A DNA stretch of 64,000 nucleotides, taken from NCBI GenBank assembly GCA_965243835.1, contig OZ251578.1:2232001-2296000 (forward strand). The letters run 5' to 3'. The notes beneath the pieces were generated by a model. The model was not told the origin of the DNA and ran no database searches. It worked only from the letters and a program-made list of their open reading frames with translations. Position numbers and translations under genes: made by a program. The stretch's first letter is position 1, and the number at the start of each line of letters is the position of its first letter. Of the stretch, positions 1-8,122 are shown piece by piece. The stretch is from G965202665 sp965243835. GTDB taxonomy: Bacteria > Actinomycetota > Acidimicrobiia > Spongiisociales > Spongiisociaceae.

Positions 1-815
1 ACATCGCAGGGGGCCCGGGACAGCATTGCCTCGGCCACGCTTCCCAACAGCACCATATTGGAGCCTCCCATTCCCCGGTTGGAGACCGCCAGCAGATCGG
101 CCCGGCGGGTGCGGGCCAACTCGGCCGCCGCCTCCGCCGGAGGGCCGTGCGTCACATGGGTCGACACCCGCCCTTCCCAGCGTTCCGCAAAAGCTTCCGT
201 CGCCTCCCGCAACTTCGACATCCGCATCTGCCGCAACCTATCCAACTCCTCCTGCCGCAACCCCGCATCCGACAGCGCCATCTCCGCATGCGAGGGAAGG
301 GAAACCACCGCCGCCACTTTCTCCGCCCCGGTGGAAAGCCGCAACGCCAACTCCACCGCCGACGCACTGGCCTCGGACAAGTCCACGGCCGCCATCACCC
401 GCCGGTAGGGAACCCGCGGTTGACGACGCACGCACAACACCGGGGAGTGGGCTTTGCGGGCCAAGCGGGTGGTGCGGGGACCGACCCGGAGATGATCCAA
501 CGAGGAGGTGCCGGTCACCAGCAGGTCCGCCTCCCGCGACCGTTTCACCACTTCGACGGCCACCCGCCCGGCAACCACTTTCAACTCCACCGGGCAGGAG
601 GCCCGGGCGTTGATCCAGGCCAGCAGGTTCTCGGCGGCCCCGTGCCGATACAGCGTCACCCGCTTCAGCATTTCTTCGGGCAGTTCCACATCGGGCGGCT
701 CCGCCACATGCACCAACGTCAGGGACGCCCCCCGTTCCTCGGCCACCCGGCGCGCCCGGTCCGCCACCCGCCGGGACAACGGGCTCAGATCAACCGATGC
801 CAAAACCTGCTTCAT
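1..815 (-). CDS. Universal stress protein, two UspA domains (3' end beyond window)
   Basis: Reading leftward from an ATG at 815 gives an open frame of 271 codons that runs off the window edge, so the C-terminus is missing. It starts MKQVLASVDLSPLS, a typical UspA beta-strand opening. A second UspA-like half starts near VMAAVDLSEASASAVELA at about residue 142. The last visible residues include GMGGSNMVLLGSVAEAML followed by APCDV, matching the UspA nucleotide-binding signature (G-x2-G-x9-G-S near the C-terminus). Tandem UspA proteins are cytoplasmic stress proteins that often bind ATP. The first half has only a degenerate loop (VTGTSSLDHLRVGPRTTRLA), so ATP binding is better supported in the second half. 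It lies 77 nt downstream of mscS on the same strand, and the two may be co-transcribed. The family is clear; the specific role is unknown. Confidence 0.85.
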   Translation of the reverse strand, partial: MKQVLASVDLSPLSRRVADRARRVAEERGASLTLVHVAEPPDVELPEEMLKRVTLYRHGAAENLLAWINARASCPVELKVVAGRVAVEVVKRSREADLLVTGTSSLDHLRVGPRTTRLARKAHSPVLCVRRQPRVPYRRVMAAVDLSEASASAVELALRLSTGAEKVAAVVSLPSHAEMALSDAGLRQEELDRLRQMRMSKLREATEAFAERWEGRVSTHVTHGPPAEAAAELARTRRADLLAVSNRGMGGSNMVLLGSVAEAMLSRAPCD

Positions 816-892
816 CGCGCCCGTTCCCGTTCATACGCCAATCGCTCTTCCCGCCCGGCGGCTTCCCGGCGGACGGGATGAAAACCTCCGTC

Positions 893-1999
893 CTAACCGC
901 TTTCCTCGGGGATGGCGGCGGGGCGGAACTCCCCGAACGTCTTCCTGTCCGCCGCCCCGCCCGACTCGCCGGTCGGCGGCGCCTGCTCCCCGCGCACCCA
1001 CACGGTGCGTTGCGGGAACGGAATCTCAATCCCGCTCTCGTCGAAGGCTTCTTTCAACCGGCGGCGGATTTCCCGGCTCGCCGCCCACTGCTCCCCCGGT
1101 TCCACTTTGGCCATCAGGCGGATGACGATGGAACTCTCCCCGAAAGCCTGCACCCCGGCGATGGCGGGCTCCTCCAGGATGGTGGCGTCCGGCAGATTGT
1201 CCCGCCAAACCCCGTCCGCCACCTCTTTGATTACGGTCATAGCCTGGGCGAGGTCGGTGTCGTAGGCCACCTCGATGTCCAGCACCGCCCGCGCCCACTC
1301 CTGCGACATATTAGCCACCCGGTTGATCTGCCCGTTGGGAATGTGCCACAGGGAACCGTTGATGTCCCGGATCTGGGTGGTGCGCAACTTGACCTCTTCC
1401 ACCACCCCCACCGCGGAGCCCACGTCCACCACGTCCCCCACCCCGTACTGGTCTTCCAGCAACATGAAAATCCCGGTCAGGAAATCCCGCACCAGGCTCT
1501 GGGCCCCGAAGCCGATGGCCACCCCCACGATGCCCGCCCCGGCGATCATCGGACCCAGGTTGATGCCGAACTCGCCCAACGAGATCAACACGGCCAGTCC
1601 GTAAACCATGATGGAAGCCATGGAGCGGAGCACGGTGCCCAGGGTGCGGGCCCGTTGCTCGGAGCGTTCCTTCTGCTCCACCATCCGCCGCGCCCGGCGC
1701 AGGGCGGCCTCCCGCAGGCCCCCTTCTTCCCCCGACTTCCGGGCCGCGGCGGAGTCGGCGAAGGCCTGCTCCCGGTGTTCCAGCCAGGTGTCCACTCCCC
1801 GATCCACCCAGCGTCGCACTATCCGGGCTACTATCACCGCTATCAGCAGAATCAGGGCTACTTTGAGCGGGATGCTGATCGCCCCCAGTATCTGGGCCAG
1901 GTTGGCGTTGGAGGTCCATTCGTAGATGAGGCTGCATACCGTGCCCGGTTCGGCTCCGCACGCATCCGTAACCGATTGTCCTATTAAGAGTGTGAGCAT
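893..1999 (-). CDS. MscS-family small-conductance mechanosensitive channel
   Basis: A 368-residue membrane protein. An N-terminal hydrophobic segment (about 40-62) is followed by a charged, Arg/Glu-rich linker (about 63-120) and a second hydrophobic stretch. The pore-lining helix GAGIVGVAIGFGAQSLVRDF has the Gly/Ala spacing of MscS TM3. The beta domain follows (YGVGDVVDVGSAVGVVEEV, then TTQIRDINGSLWHIPNGQI), and a C-terminal alpha/beta domain ends in a hydrophilic tail. The channel would open under membrane tension and release solutes during hypo-osmotic shock. The start is supported by TAAGAT at 2006-2011, 6 nt upstream, which predicts a leaderless mRNA. The gene is divergent from the phosphoribosyltransferase gene at 2074. 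Only about two transmembrane helices precede the pore helix, as in E. coli MscS-size proteins. Confidence 0.92.
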   Translation of the reverse strand: MLTLLIGQSVTDACGAEPGTVCSLIYEWTSNANLAQILGAISIPLKVALILLIAVIVARIVRRWVDRGVDTWLEHREQAFADSAAARKSGEEGGLREAALRRARRMVEQKERSEQRARTLGTVLRSMASIMVYGLAVLISLGEFGINLGPMIAGAGIVGVAIGFGAQSLVRDFLTGIFMLLEDQYGVGDVVDVGSAVGVVEEVKLRTTQIRDINGSLWHIPNGQINRVANMSQEWARAVLDIEVAYDTDLAQAMTVIKEVADGVWRDNLPDATILEEPAIAGVQAFGESSIVIRLMAKVEPGEQWAASREIRRRLKEAFDESGIEIPFPQRTVWVRGEQAPPTGESGGAADRKTFGEFRPAAIPEESG

Positions 2000-2005
2000 G
2001 CCCCG

Positions 2006-2011
2006 ATCTTA
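2006..2011 (-). promoter_or_regulatory. -10 box (TAAGAT) for leaderless mscS
   Basis: TAAGAT on the minus strand lies 6 nt upstream of the mscS ATG, placing the transcription start at or next to the start codon. No good -35 hexamer is visible at the usual spacing. Confidence 0.45.
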
Positions 2012-2073
2012 CCGCACCGACGGGCGGATTCCATGAAATTCGGGTTTCGCAAGCCCGGCGGGGGCGGCCGGCG

Positions 2074-2745
2074 ATGACGCTGTTCGCCGACCGGACGGAG
2101 GCCGGGGAGCGGCTGGCGGCCCGTCTGGAGCATCTGCGCGAGGGGAGCGACGGGGCGGGGCGGGATTGCCTGGTGCTGGGGTTGCCCCGGGGCGGGGTTC
2201 CGGTGGGGTTTCGGGTGGCCGAACATTTGGAGGCGCCTCTGGACGTGTTGCTGGTGCGCAAGTTGGGCACCCCCCGCCGGCCGGAACTGGCCTTGGGGGC
2301 GGTCGGCGAAGGCGGCGTGAAAGTGGTGGATCGGGAGCGGATGGAAAGACTGGGAGTGAGCGAAGATTACCTGCGGGAGGCGGAGGAACGGGAGCGGGCC
2401 GAGATGGAAAGACAGGCCTCCCTGTTCCGGGCGGGACGGCCGGGGATGCGCCCCGCGGGGCGGACGGCGGTGATCGTAGACGACGGGGTGGCCACCGGCT
2501 CCACCGCCCTGGCCGCCTGCCGAGTGGCCCGCCGGGCGGGGGCCGCCCGGGTGGTGATGGCGGTCCCGGTCGCCCCCCGCGGCTGGGAGAAGGCTTTCGC
2601 CGGAGCGGCCGACGAGTGCGTAGCGGTGGCTACCCCCGGCCGGTTCCGGGCCATCGGGCTCTTCTACCGCGACTTCAAACCCACTCCCGACGCGGAGGTG
2701 ATCGACCTGCTGACCCGCTCCCGGCCCAAAAGCCAAAACCCGTAA
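2074..2745 (+). CDS. Predicted phosphoribosyltransferase (ComF/COG1926-like)
   Basis: A 223-residue type I phosphoribosyltransferase fold. The opening MTLFADRTEAGERLAARL and the segment LVLGLPRGGVPVGFRVAEHL are typical of the stand-alone predicted phosphoribosyltransferases often found beside stress or dienelactone-hydrolase genes. The PRPP loop is AVIVDDGVATGSTALAA (about residues 132-148), with the paired Asp residues and the Gly-Ser/Thr turn needed for PRPP binding. The substrate cannot be read from the sequence. A G-rich stretch just before the ATG may serve as ribosome binding site. The 3' end and about 290 nt of downstream flank recur, decayed, at 3951-4395. Confidence 0.85.
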   Translation: MTLFADRTEAGERLAARLEHLREGSDGAGRDCLVLGLPRGGVPVGFRVAEHLEAPLDVLLVRKLGTPRRPELALGAVGEGGVKVVDRERMERLGVSEDYLREAEERERAEMERQASLFRAGRPGMRPAGRTAVIVDDGVATGSTALAACRVARRAGAARVVMAVPVAPRGWEKAFAGAADECVAVATPGRFRAIGLFYRDFKPTPDAEVIDLLTRSRPKSQNP

Positions 2746-3029
2746 CCCGGCCAACCGGAACGAGACTCCCCAACGGCCGCCGACGCCGCCTCCTCAATTA
2801 CCTGTACCGGGATAGGGAACTCTTCGGCGACGCCGACCCGACCTCCCTCCCCCGCTTGCGAAAACCCGCAAACTTCACCGAACCGAACGCGACGCAACGA
2901 CCGAGACGCGGAAAAACCCGAACCCCGCCGTCCGGCGCCCCGCCCATCCTCGCACCCCTCAACCCCCTTCCCTACGCCATGGGCGACCTCGCCGCAACCC
3001 CGGAATCCGCCCCCGGGCCAGGCATGCGG
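2625..3029. repeat. Direct repeat, copy A (3' end of phosphoribosyltransferase plus flank)
   Basis: By eye this stretch is about 90% identical to roughly 4021-4395 and reads in the same orientation. It covers the last codons of the phosphoribosyltransferase and about 280 nt of A/C-rich downstream DNA. Apart from the weak ORF at 2959-3165, I see no gene between 2746 and 3312. Confidence 0.8.
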
Positions 3030-3165
3030 CGGCCACCCGGGCGCAATCCACCGCTTGCCGGGCCGCGGCCGCCGCCCGGTCGCCGGTCTCGGCCTCGGTT
3101 GTCTTCTTGAGCTCCTCCCGGGCGAGTCCGAGAATATCCGCGGGGGAGGAGGTGCCCTTCTTCAT
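2959..3165 (-). CDS. Possible small helical protein (doubtful)
   Basis: A 68-codon frame opening MKKGTSSPADILGLAREELK, followed by an alanine-rich helical stretch and an Arg/Gly-rich tail. The first 50 residues look protein-like, faintly like a HEPN helix pair. The tail lies in the duplicated downstream flank of the phosphoribosyltransferase gene, and no clear ribosome binding site precedes the ATG. It may be a gene fragment. I cannot assign a function. Confidence 0.25.
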   Translation of the reverse strand: MKKGTSSPADILGLAREELKKTTEAETGDRAAAAARQAVDCARVAAACLARGRIPGLRRGRPWRREGG

Positions 3166-3312
3166 CTTCTGGACGATAATGACCCCCCACCCCGCCCTCC
3201 CCCCAGTTTGAAGGAGGTCGCCGCCCCCTAACCTGCCCTTTGTTGCGAAACCGGGAGTCCCGGAAACGGAAAACGAGAGAGGCGGATCGACGGGGACCGA
3301 CGGCGAACGGAA

Positions 3313-3822
3313 CTACCAGCCCGGCTCCGGGACGGCGAGAGGGCGGGGTTGATGGGAATCCTCGACCTCGTCGGGGGGGCCGTTTTCGCGGGCGTCGTCG
3401 TTTTCCTCGTCATCTGGACGATGATTTTTAGGCGGAGACAGCCCATGTTCGGAGCAGACGTTGTAGGCGGAGGTCATGATGATACTCGTCGCCCTTTCGC
3501 CCTTCCGCACCTGCGCTCCCATCGAGATCCATTGCTGGTACCCGGCCCACCATCCGGTGGAATAAGGGTTCTCCGGTTTGTCTTCCAGCGTGGGAGAGTC
3601 GCCCCCCCAAGCCTGGCTGAGGCGCAGGAAAAGTTGGTTGTACTTTCCCCGGTAAACGCGCCCGGTCGCCGGGTTGGCCGGGACGCAACCCAGGCTTCGC
3701 AAGCCCAGGTCCGTCATCATCCGGTCCACCGACGCCCGATCGGCTTCGACCGCTCTGTAGAGCAACCCCTCCGCCAACAGCGTCACGCGGTCGAACAGGT
3801 CTCTCGCTCGCTCATTTTTCAT
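3313..3822 (-). CDS. ArdC N-terminal-domain-like orphan protein
   Basis: A 169-residue protein starting MKNERARDLFDRVTLLAEGL. The ATG at 3822 is preceded by GAAGGAG at a suitable distance and is preferred over the upstream in-frame start at 3858. The core GRVYRGKYNQLFLRLSQAWG, then WWAGYQQWISMGAQVRKGER and ATSII, matches the ArdC N-terminal (DUF1738-type) ssDNA-binding domain. The key features are the Tyr-Arg-Gly-x-Asn-like motif, the aromatic-rich helix and the G-x-V-R-K-G-E turn. Full ArdC antirestriction proteins are about 300 residues with a C-terminal metalloprotease-like domain. Here the domain ends in a short Asp/Glu/Pro-rich tail, so the protease half is absent. Such genes usually travel on plasmids or integrative elements. 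It lies between the two copies of the phosphoribosyltransferase repeat. Confidence 0.6.
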   Translation of the reverse strand: MKNERARDLFDRVTLLAEGLLYRAVEADRASVDRMMTDLGLRSLGCVPANPATGRVYRGKYNQLFLRLSQAWGGDSPTLEDKPENPYSTGWWAGYQQWISMGAQVRKGERATSIIMTSAYNVCSEHGLSPPKNHRPDDEENDDARENGPPDEVEDSHQPRPLAVPEPGW

Positions 3823-3938
3823 CCTGTTTCTCCTTCGCCCGAAGCCCGGGGCGACCAACCGGGGGGCGGCGCCTCAGCCAAGGGGCCCGGCGCGCCCGCC
3901 GTCGCTCCCATTTCCGATCGCCGCGCCGGGCATCCGCA

Positions 3939-4112
3939 ATGTCTACGGCGGTGATCGTAGACGACCGGGCGGCCACCGGCTCCACCGCCCTGGCCGCCTG
4001 CCGGGTGGCCCGCCGGGCCATCGGACTCTTCTACCGCGACTTCAGACCCACTCCCGACGCGGAGGTGATCGACCTGCTGACCAGCTCCCGGCCCAAAAGC
4101 CAAAACCCGTAA
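3939..4112 (+). pseudogene. Decayed 3' copy of the phosphoribosyltransferase gene
   Basis: This repeats the PRPP-loop region and C-terminus of the gene at 2074-2745 and still reads in frame to the same stop (57 codons from an ATG at 3939). A 114-nt (38-codon) block present in the intact gene is missing, with the deletion ending in a CCGGGC hexamer that occurs at both borders in the intact gene (2532 and 2646). In the PRPP loop, VDDGVATGST has become VDDRAATGST, which would harm phosphate binding. The N-terminal two thirds are absent. The repeat continues to about 4395 as non-coding flank. Confidence 0.8.
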
Positions 4113-4395
4113 CCCGGCCAACCGAAACGAGACTCCCCAACGGCCGCCGGCGCCGCCTCCTAAATTACCGGTACCGGGATAGGGAACTCTTCGACGACGC
4201 CGACCCAACCTCCCTCCCCCGCTTACGAAAACCCGCACACTTAACCGAACCGAACGCGACGCAACGACCGAGACGCGGAAAAACCCGAACCCGCCGGCCG
4301 GCGCCCCGCCCATCCTCACGCCCCTCAACCCCCTTCCCTTCGCCTTGGGAGCCTCGCCGCAACCCCGGAATCCGCACCCCGGGCCGGGCATGCGT
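4113..4395. repeat. Direct repeat, copy B (downstream flank of phosphoribosyltransferase)
   Basis: Non-coding partner of 2746-3029, in the same orientation with scattered substitutions. Two nearby lines about 27 nt long, near 3922-3950 and 4424-4450, are also near-copies of each other (CGCGCCGGGCATCC-type sequence). Confidence 0.75.
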
Positions 4396-4795
4396 CAGCG
4401 GTCCCGGAAATCACTCCCTCCCCGCGCCGGGGCATCCTCAATGTCTGCGGCCGGCTTGCCGGCCGTCCCGCCGTCCCGCCTGACGCCGCCCGCTTGTCCG
4501 CCGCTCCGCAGGCTGGTCGCAGGCCGGCGCCCGCCCGGTAACGTTAAATACGCAAGCCCCGCCCGCCGGTGTCTGATCCTCGTCCCGCCCCGAGGTCCGC
4601 GCCGGCGCAGGTTTGCCCGCGTCTGTCCGCGCAGGCGGGAAATCTGCGCCCGGGGTCCCGATCGCCGTAAACATCCGTTCTCGACTGCGCAAACTGCGCA
4701 CCGGTTTGGAGGGGAACCGGCCGGGCGGATTTCCGGAGGGCGAACCGCCCGCGCCCAATGCGCCAATTGCCATCGCGCCCATGCGCGCATCAAAG
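4396..4795. other. Intergenic stretch, no gene seen
   Basis: GC-rich DNA with only overlapping, low-quality frames on both strands. I see no convincing start, protein motif or RNA element between the repeat end and the tRNA. Confidence 0.5.
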
Positions 4796-4869
4796 CTCCG
4801 GGGGTGGGACTTGAACCCACAACCTTCGGATTAACAGTCCGCCGCTCTGCCGAATTGAGCTACCCCGGA
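4796..4869 (-). tRNA. tRNA-Asn (anticodon GTT)
   Basis: The minus strand folds as a cloverleaf. The acceptor stem TCCGGGG pairs with CCCCGGA. The D arm starts GCTC. The anticodon stem CGGAC/GTCCG-like holds loop TGTTAAT with anticodon GTT. The T arm is GTGGG-TTCAAGT-CCCAC, and the discriminator base is G. The 3' CCA is not encoded. TAGTAT at 4883-4888 is a possible -10 box about 13 nt upstream. Confidence 0.95.
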
Positions 4870-4937
4870 ATGGTGGCACCTTATACTACCACTCCTCCAT
4901 CGGCCTCCGACACCCCGCCGGGCGCCCCCGCCGGGCG

Positions 4938-6143
4938 TTACCAGTCTCCGTCCCGCAAGTGGGCTTCGAATTCCTCGTTGCCTTCGCTGCGTTGGCGCAG
5001 TTTTTCCAAAGCGCGGATTTCCATTTGGCGGATCCGCTCCGGGGTTACCCGCATAATCCGGGCCACTTCTTTGAGATGGCGGGGATGGCCGTCTGCCAAA
5101 CCGAACCGCAAAACTATCACCTCCCGTTGCCGATCATCCAAGCATTCCAAGACCAGCGACATCTCCTCCTCCAGCATGCGCCGGGTGACCGGCTTGACCG
5201 GGGAAGCCGCCCCCCGGTCGCTCAACATGCTCGCATGGGTGGCCGCCGTCCCCTCCGTTTCCGCCCGGTCGGGTTCGGCGAACTCGTCCAACGACAGCCC
5301 CTCGGCCAGGACCATCGCCAACTGCTCCACCCGGCTCAGCTCCATTTCCATTTCCAGGCTCAGTTCCGTCAAAGTCGGGGCCCGGCCCAGTTTCTGATAC
5401 AGGTGAACCCGGGAAGAATGCAACCATCCCGCCTGTTCCGAAACGTGTCCGGGCAACCGCAACAGGCGCCCCTGTTCGTCCAAACTTTTGAAAATGGCCT
5501 GCTTGATCCACCAGACGGCGTAGGTGGAAAACCGGTATCCCCGCCGGTAATCGAACCCTTCCACGGCCCGCATCAACCCCAGGTTGCCTTCCTGCACCAG
5601 GTCCAACAACGTCATGTTGTCCCAGCGCCGCTGGGCGAAGCGGGCTATTTTCACCACCAGCCGCAGGTTGGCCTCCACCATATGGGCGGACGCCCGCCGG
5701 CCCCGCTCCGCTGTCCGGGCCAGCTCGGCCCGTTCCCGACGGCCCCGGACGCCCGTCGCCTCCGTTTCTTCCGCCTCTTCCAGCCTGCGGGAGGCCCGTT
5801 GGCCGGCGGCGACGGCCATGGCCAGTTCCACTTCCTGCTGGACGGTCAGCAACGGAACGCGGCCGATGGAATTCAAATACATCTGGACCGGATCGCCGCT
5901 CACCGGCTCCTCGCCCTGGTTGAACTCCCGCATCGGCAGGCCGGGGCTGTCGGCCACCACCTCCGTCCCGCCGGCCCGCACCCGCTCCATGACGTCGCGG
6001 AAATCATCGTCCGGACGGTAGAGGTCGGGAGCCAGCAACAGTATCTCGGCCGGTATTTCCGCTTCGGTCACGAAACCCCGGCGAAGGCCCCGCCGGATCA
6101 GATTGTCGACCGCCGTTTGCAATTCCGGGCGCACGCGCACCAC
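4938..6143 (-). CDS. rpoD: Primary RNA polymerase sigma factor (RpoD/SigA type)
   Basis: A 401-residue sigma-70 protein starting at a GTG. A short region 1.1-like helical N-terminus is followed by region 1.2 (DPVQMYLNSIGRVPLLT) and region 2 (ANLRLVVKIARFAQRR, then LLDLVQEGNLGLMRAVEGFD and RFSTYAVWWIKQAI, covering core binding and -10 recognition and melting). Region 3 and a region 4 helix-turn-helix (LKEVARIMRVTPERIRQMEI), which binds the -35 element, complete it. It lies 30 nt downstream of dnaG on the same strand, reproducing the dnaG-rpoD arrangement of many bacteria, and this supports a housekeeping role. It should read the TTGACA/TANNNT promoters seen in the window. Confidence 0.93.
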   Translation of the reverse strand: MVRVRPELQTAVDNLIRRGLRRGFVTEAEIPAEILLLAPDLYRPDDDFRDVMERVRAGGTEVVADSPGLPMREFNQGEEPVSGDPVQMYLNSIGRVPLLTVQQEVELAMAVAAGQRASRRLEEAEETEATGVRGRRERAELARTAERGRRASAHMVEANLRLVVKIARFAQRRWDNMTLLDLVQEGNLGLMRAVEGFDYRRGYRFSTYAVWWIKQAIFKSLDEQGRLLRLPGHVSEQAGWLHSSRVHLYQKLGRAPTLTELSLEMEMELSRVEQLAMVLAEGLSLDEFAEPDRAETEGTAATHASMLSDRGAASPVKPVTRRMLEEEMSLVLECLDDRQREVIVLRFGLADGHPRHLKEVARIMRVTPERIRQMEIRALEKLRQRSEGNEEFEAHLRDGDW

Positions 6144-6173
6144 CCCTGTGACGAGAGAGCTTGCCCGGCTCTC

Positions 6174-7946
6174 CTATAACTGTAGCAGTTCCCCGGTTAT
6201 ACGCGACACCTCCTCCGCATTCTTGTCGAGCTCCGCCGCCAGCAACCGCCGTCGCAACTCCTCCTTGCGCCTGCCCAGCCGTTTTTCCGCCAGGTAGGAA
6301 AGCAGGTCCTCGACGGGGTCCAGCGGTTTGTCCGACAGCGCCAACGGGCGCAACTCTTCCTCCAACTCCGGGAATTTGCCCCCGGCCAGGGGCAGGGGCG
6401 TCCCGGGGGGCAGGCGGCGGGCCTCCTCCAGCAACCAGGCGGCGACCTCCACTCCCCGGCCGGTGAACAAGTCCAACTCCACCCGCTCCGCAGGGGCGGT
6501 CCCGGCCAGCAGATGCCGGATCACCCCCTCCTGGGCGGGCTCTATTTTTTCTTTTACGGGCGCCGGGCCGGAAGCGCCCGCCCGCCCCCGTTGCGGCCGG
6601 GGGGCTTCCGCGGCGGACGGGGACGACCGCGGGCGGCCCGACCCCCGCGCCGCCCGGTTGATTTCCTTGTTGATTTCCTTTCTCACCGCCGCCGCTTCGG
6701 TTCCGGTGTGCCGGGCCACGAACCGGGCATGCTCGTCGCGCTCCACTTCATTGGGACGCAAAGCGATCAGGGGGGCGGCCTCGCTCACCGCCCGGGCGCA
6801 GGAGGCGGCGTCGCTCAGGTCGTATCTTTTGAAAATGGCCCGCAGGTGAAACTCGATCATCAACTCGGAGGCTTCCACTATTTCCCGCAACCGTTGCGGG
6901 CCGTCCTCGGAGCGCACCAAGTCGGCGGGGTCCCGGCCGGGGGGCATTACCGCCACCCGCAGATCCAGGTCCAGGTTGGAGGAAATGCGCAACTCGTCCC
7001 CCCGCACCGCCGCCCGCTCCCCGGCCGAGTCGGCGTCGAAAGCCAGGACGATGGTGGAGGCGAACCGGCCCAGCAGTTCCAGGTGGCTTTTTCCCAGGGC
7101 GGTGCCGCAGGCGGCCACCGCCGCCGGATAGTCGGCCTGGTGAAAGGCGATGACATCGGTGTAGCCCTCCACCACCACCGCCCGCCCGGAGCGGCTGATC
7201 CCGGCCCGGGCCAGGTCCAGGCCGTACAGCAGATCGCTTTTCTTGTAGAGGGGGGTTTCGGGGGTGTTCAGGTATTTGGGCTGCTCGTCCCCCAACGCCC
7301 GCCCCCCGAACCCGACCAGGGCCCCGGACACGTTGCGGATGGGAAAAATCAGCCGCCCCCGGATATGGTCGTAGAGACGGCCTTCCCGGTTGCGCTTGGC
7401 CAGGCCCGCCTCCAGTATCACCCGCTCCGCGAACCCCCGCTCGTGCAGGCGGCGGGACAGAACGTCCCATCCCGCGGGGGCGAACCCCAACTGAAAACGC
7501 TCCACCACCTCCCGGTCGTAGCCCCGCCCCCGCACGTAGTCCCGGGCGGCGGCCGCCTCCTCCGCACGCAGAAACGTTTCGTGGTAAAACCGCCCCGCCT
7601 CCTCCACCGCGTCCAGCAGGCGGCGGCGCTTCTCCCGGGTGCGGTCCGAGGAGGGGGCCCCGGACAGGGTGATGCCCGCCCGGTCGGCCAGCTCCTGCAG
7701 CGCCTCCCGGAATTCCAGCCCCTGGGTCAGTTCCAGGAAGGTGAACACGTCCCCGCCCTGCCCGCACCCGAAGCAGTGGAACAGCCCCCGCCCCGGGTCG
7801 ATGGACAGGGAAGGCGTTTTCTCCGCATGGAAGGGGCAGACCGCCTGCCAAGAGGCCCCCGCCCGCCGGACGGTGGTAACCGCCTCGAACAGCGACGCCA
7901 AATTAACGGAGCGGCGCACCCGTTCCACATCTTCTCGACCAGCCAT
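6174..7946 (-). CDS. dnaG: DNA primase DnaG
   Basis: A 590-residue primase that lays down RNA primers at the replication fork. The CHC2 zinc ribbon is visible as C37, H40, C58 and C61 (CPFH ... CFGC), followed by the catalytic core and a TOPRIM domain with VVVEGYTDVIAF (catalytic Glu) and LAFDADSAGERA (Asp-x-Asp). The C-terminal third is more variable and would bind DnaB helicase. I chose the ATG at 7946 rather than the in-frame start at 8033 for two reasons: family members begin close to the zinc ribbon, and TACACT at 7953-7958 lies 6 nt upstream, predicting a leaderless transcript. It is followed by rpoD. The Gabija island begins on the other strand about 175 nt away. Confidence 0.94.
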   Translation of the reverse strand: MAGREDVERVRRSVNLASLFEAVTTVRRAGASWQAVCPFHAEKTPSLSIDPGRGLFHCFGCGQGGDVFTFLELTQGLEFREALQELADRAGITLSGAPSSDRTREKRRRLLDAVEEAGRFYHETFLRAEEAAAARDYVRGRGYDREVVERFQLGFAPAGWDVLSRRLHERGFAERVILEAGLAKRNREGRLYDHIRGRLIFPIRNVSGALVGFGGRALGDEQPKYLNTPETPLYKKSDLLYGLDLARAGISRSGRAVVVEGYTDVIAFHQADYPAAVAACGTALGKSHLELLGRFASTIVLAFDADSAGERAAVRGDELRISSNLDLDLRVAVMPPGRDPADLVRSEDGPQRLREIVEASELMIEFHLRAIFKRYDLSDAASCARAVSEAAPLIALRPNEVERDEHARFVARHTGTEAAAVRKEINKEINRAARGSGRPRSSPSAAEAPRPQRGRAGASGPAPVKEKIEPAQEGVIRHLLAGTAPAERVELDLFTGRGVEVAAWLLEEARRLPPGTPLPLAGGKFPELEEELRPLALSDKPLDPVEDLLSYLAEKRLGRRKEELRRRLLAAELDKNAEEVSRITGELLQL

Positions 7947-7952
7947 ACCGCG

Positions 7953-7958
7953 AGTGTA
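7953..7958 (-). promoter_or_regulatory. -10 box (TACACT) for leaderless dnaG-rpoD
   Basis: TACACT on the minus strand ends 6 nt before the chosen dnaG ATG, the same geometry as at seven other genes in the window. Confidence 0.45.
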
Positions 7959-8063
7959 GGCGCCCCCTGCGACAAACGCCCCCCGCCGCCCGCGTTTCCC
8001 GCCGGAACCCGTCCCGGACACCTGCTCGTTCAAGAAAGTTCCGTATGCCTACTTGCGGTATGG

Positions 8064-8069
8064 TAAAAT
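8064..8069 (+). promoter_or_regulatory. Extended -10 promoter of the Gabija pair
   Basis: TGGTAAAAT is an extended -10 (TG-N-TAAAAT). It lies about 54 nt upstream of the gajA ATG at 8123, in the short divergent gap facing dnaG. No strong -35 is visible, as allowed for extended -10 promoters. Confidence 0.5.
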
Positions 8070-8122
8070 GGGGCGGCACGGAACCTAACCCGGTTCGGCC
8101 AGGCAAAGACAAGGAGCAGGGT

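Noticed and set aside
26..1125. Plus-strand frames opposite the universal stress protein gene
   Set aside because: The minus strand encodes a clear UspA protein running off the edge.
3349..3954. Plus-strand frame opposite the ArdC-like gene
   Set aside because: The minus-strand protein has a recognisable domain and ribosome binding site; the plus frame has neither.
8045..8122. Longer N-terminus for GajA starting at 8045
   Set aside because: It would include the promoter -10 region and lacks a ribosome binding site; AAGGAG supports 8123.
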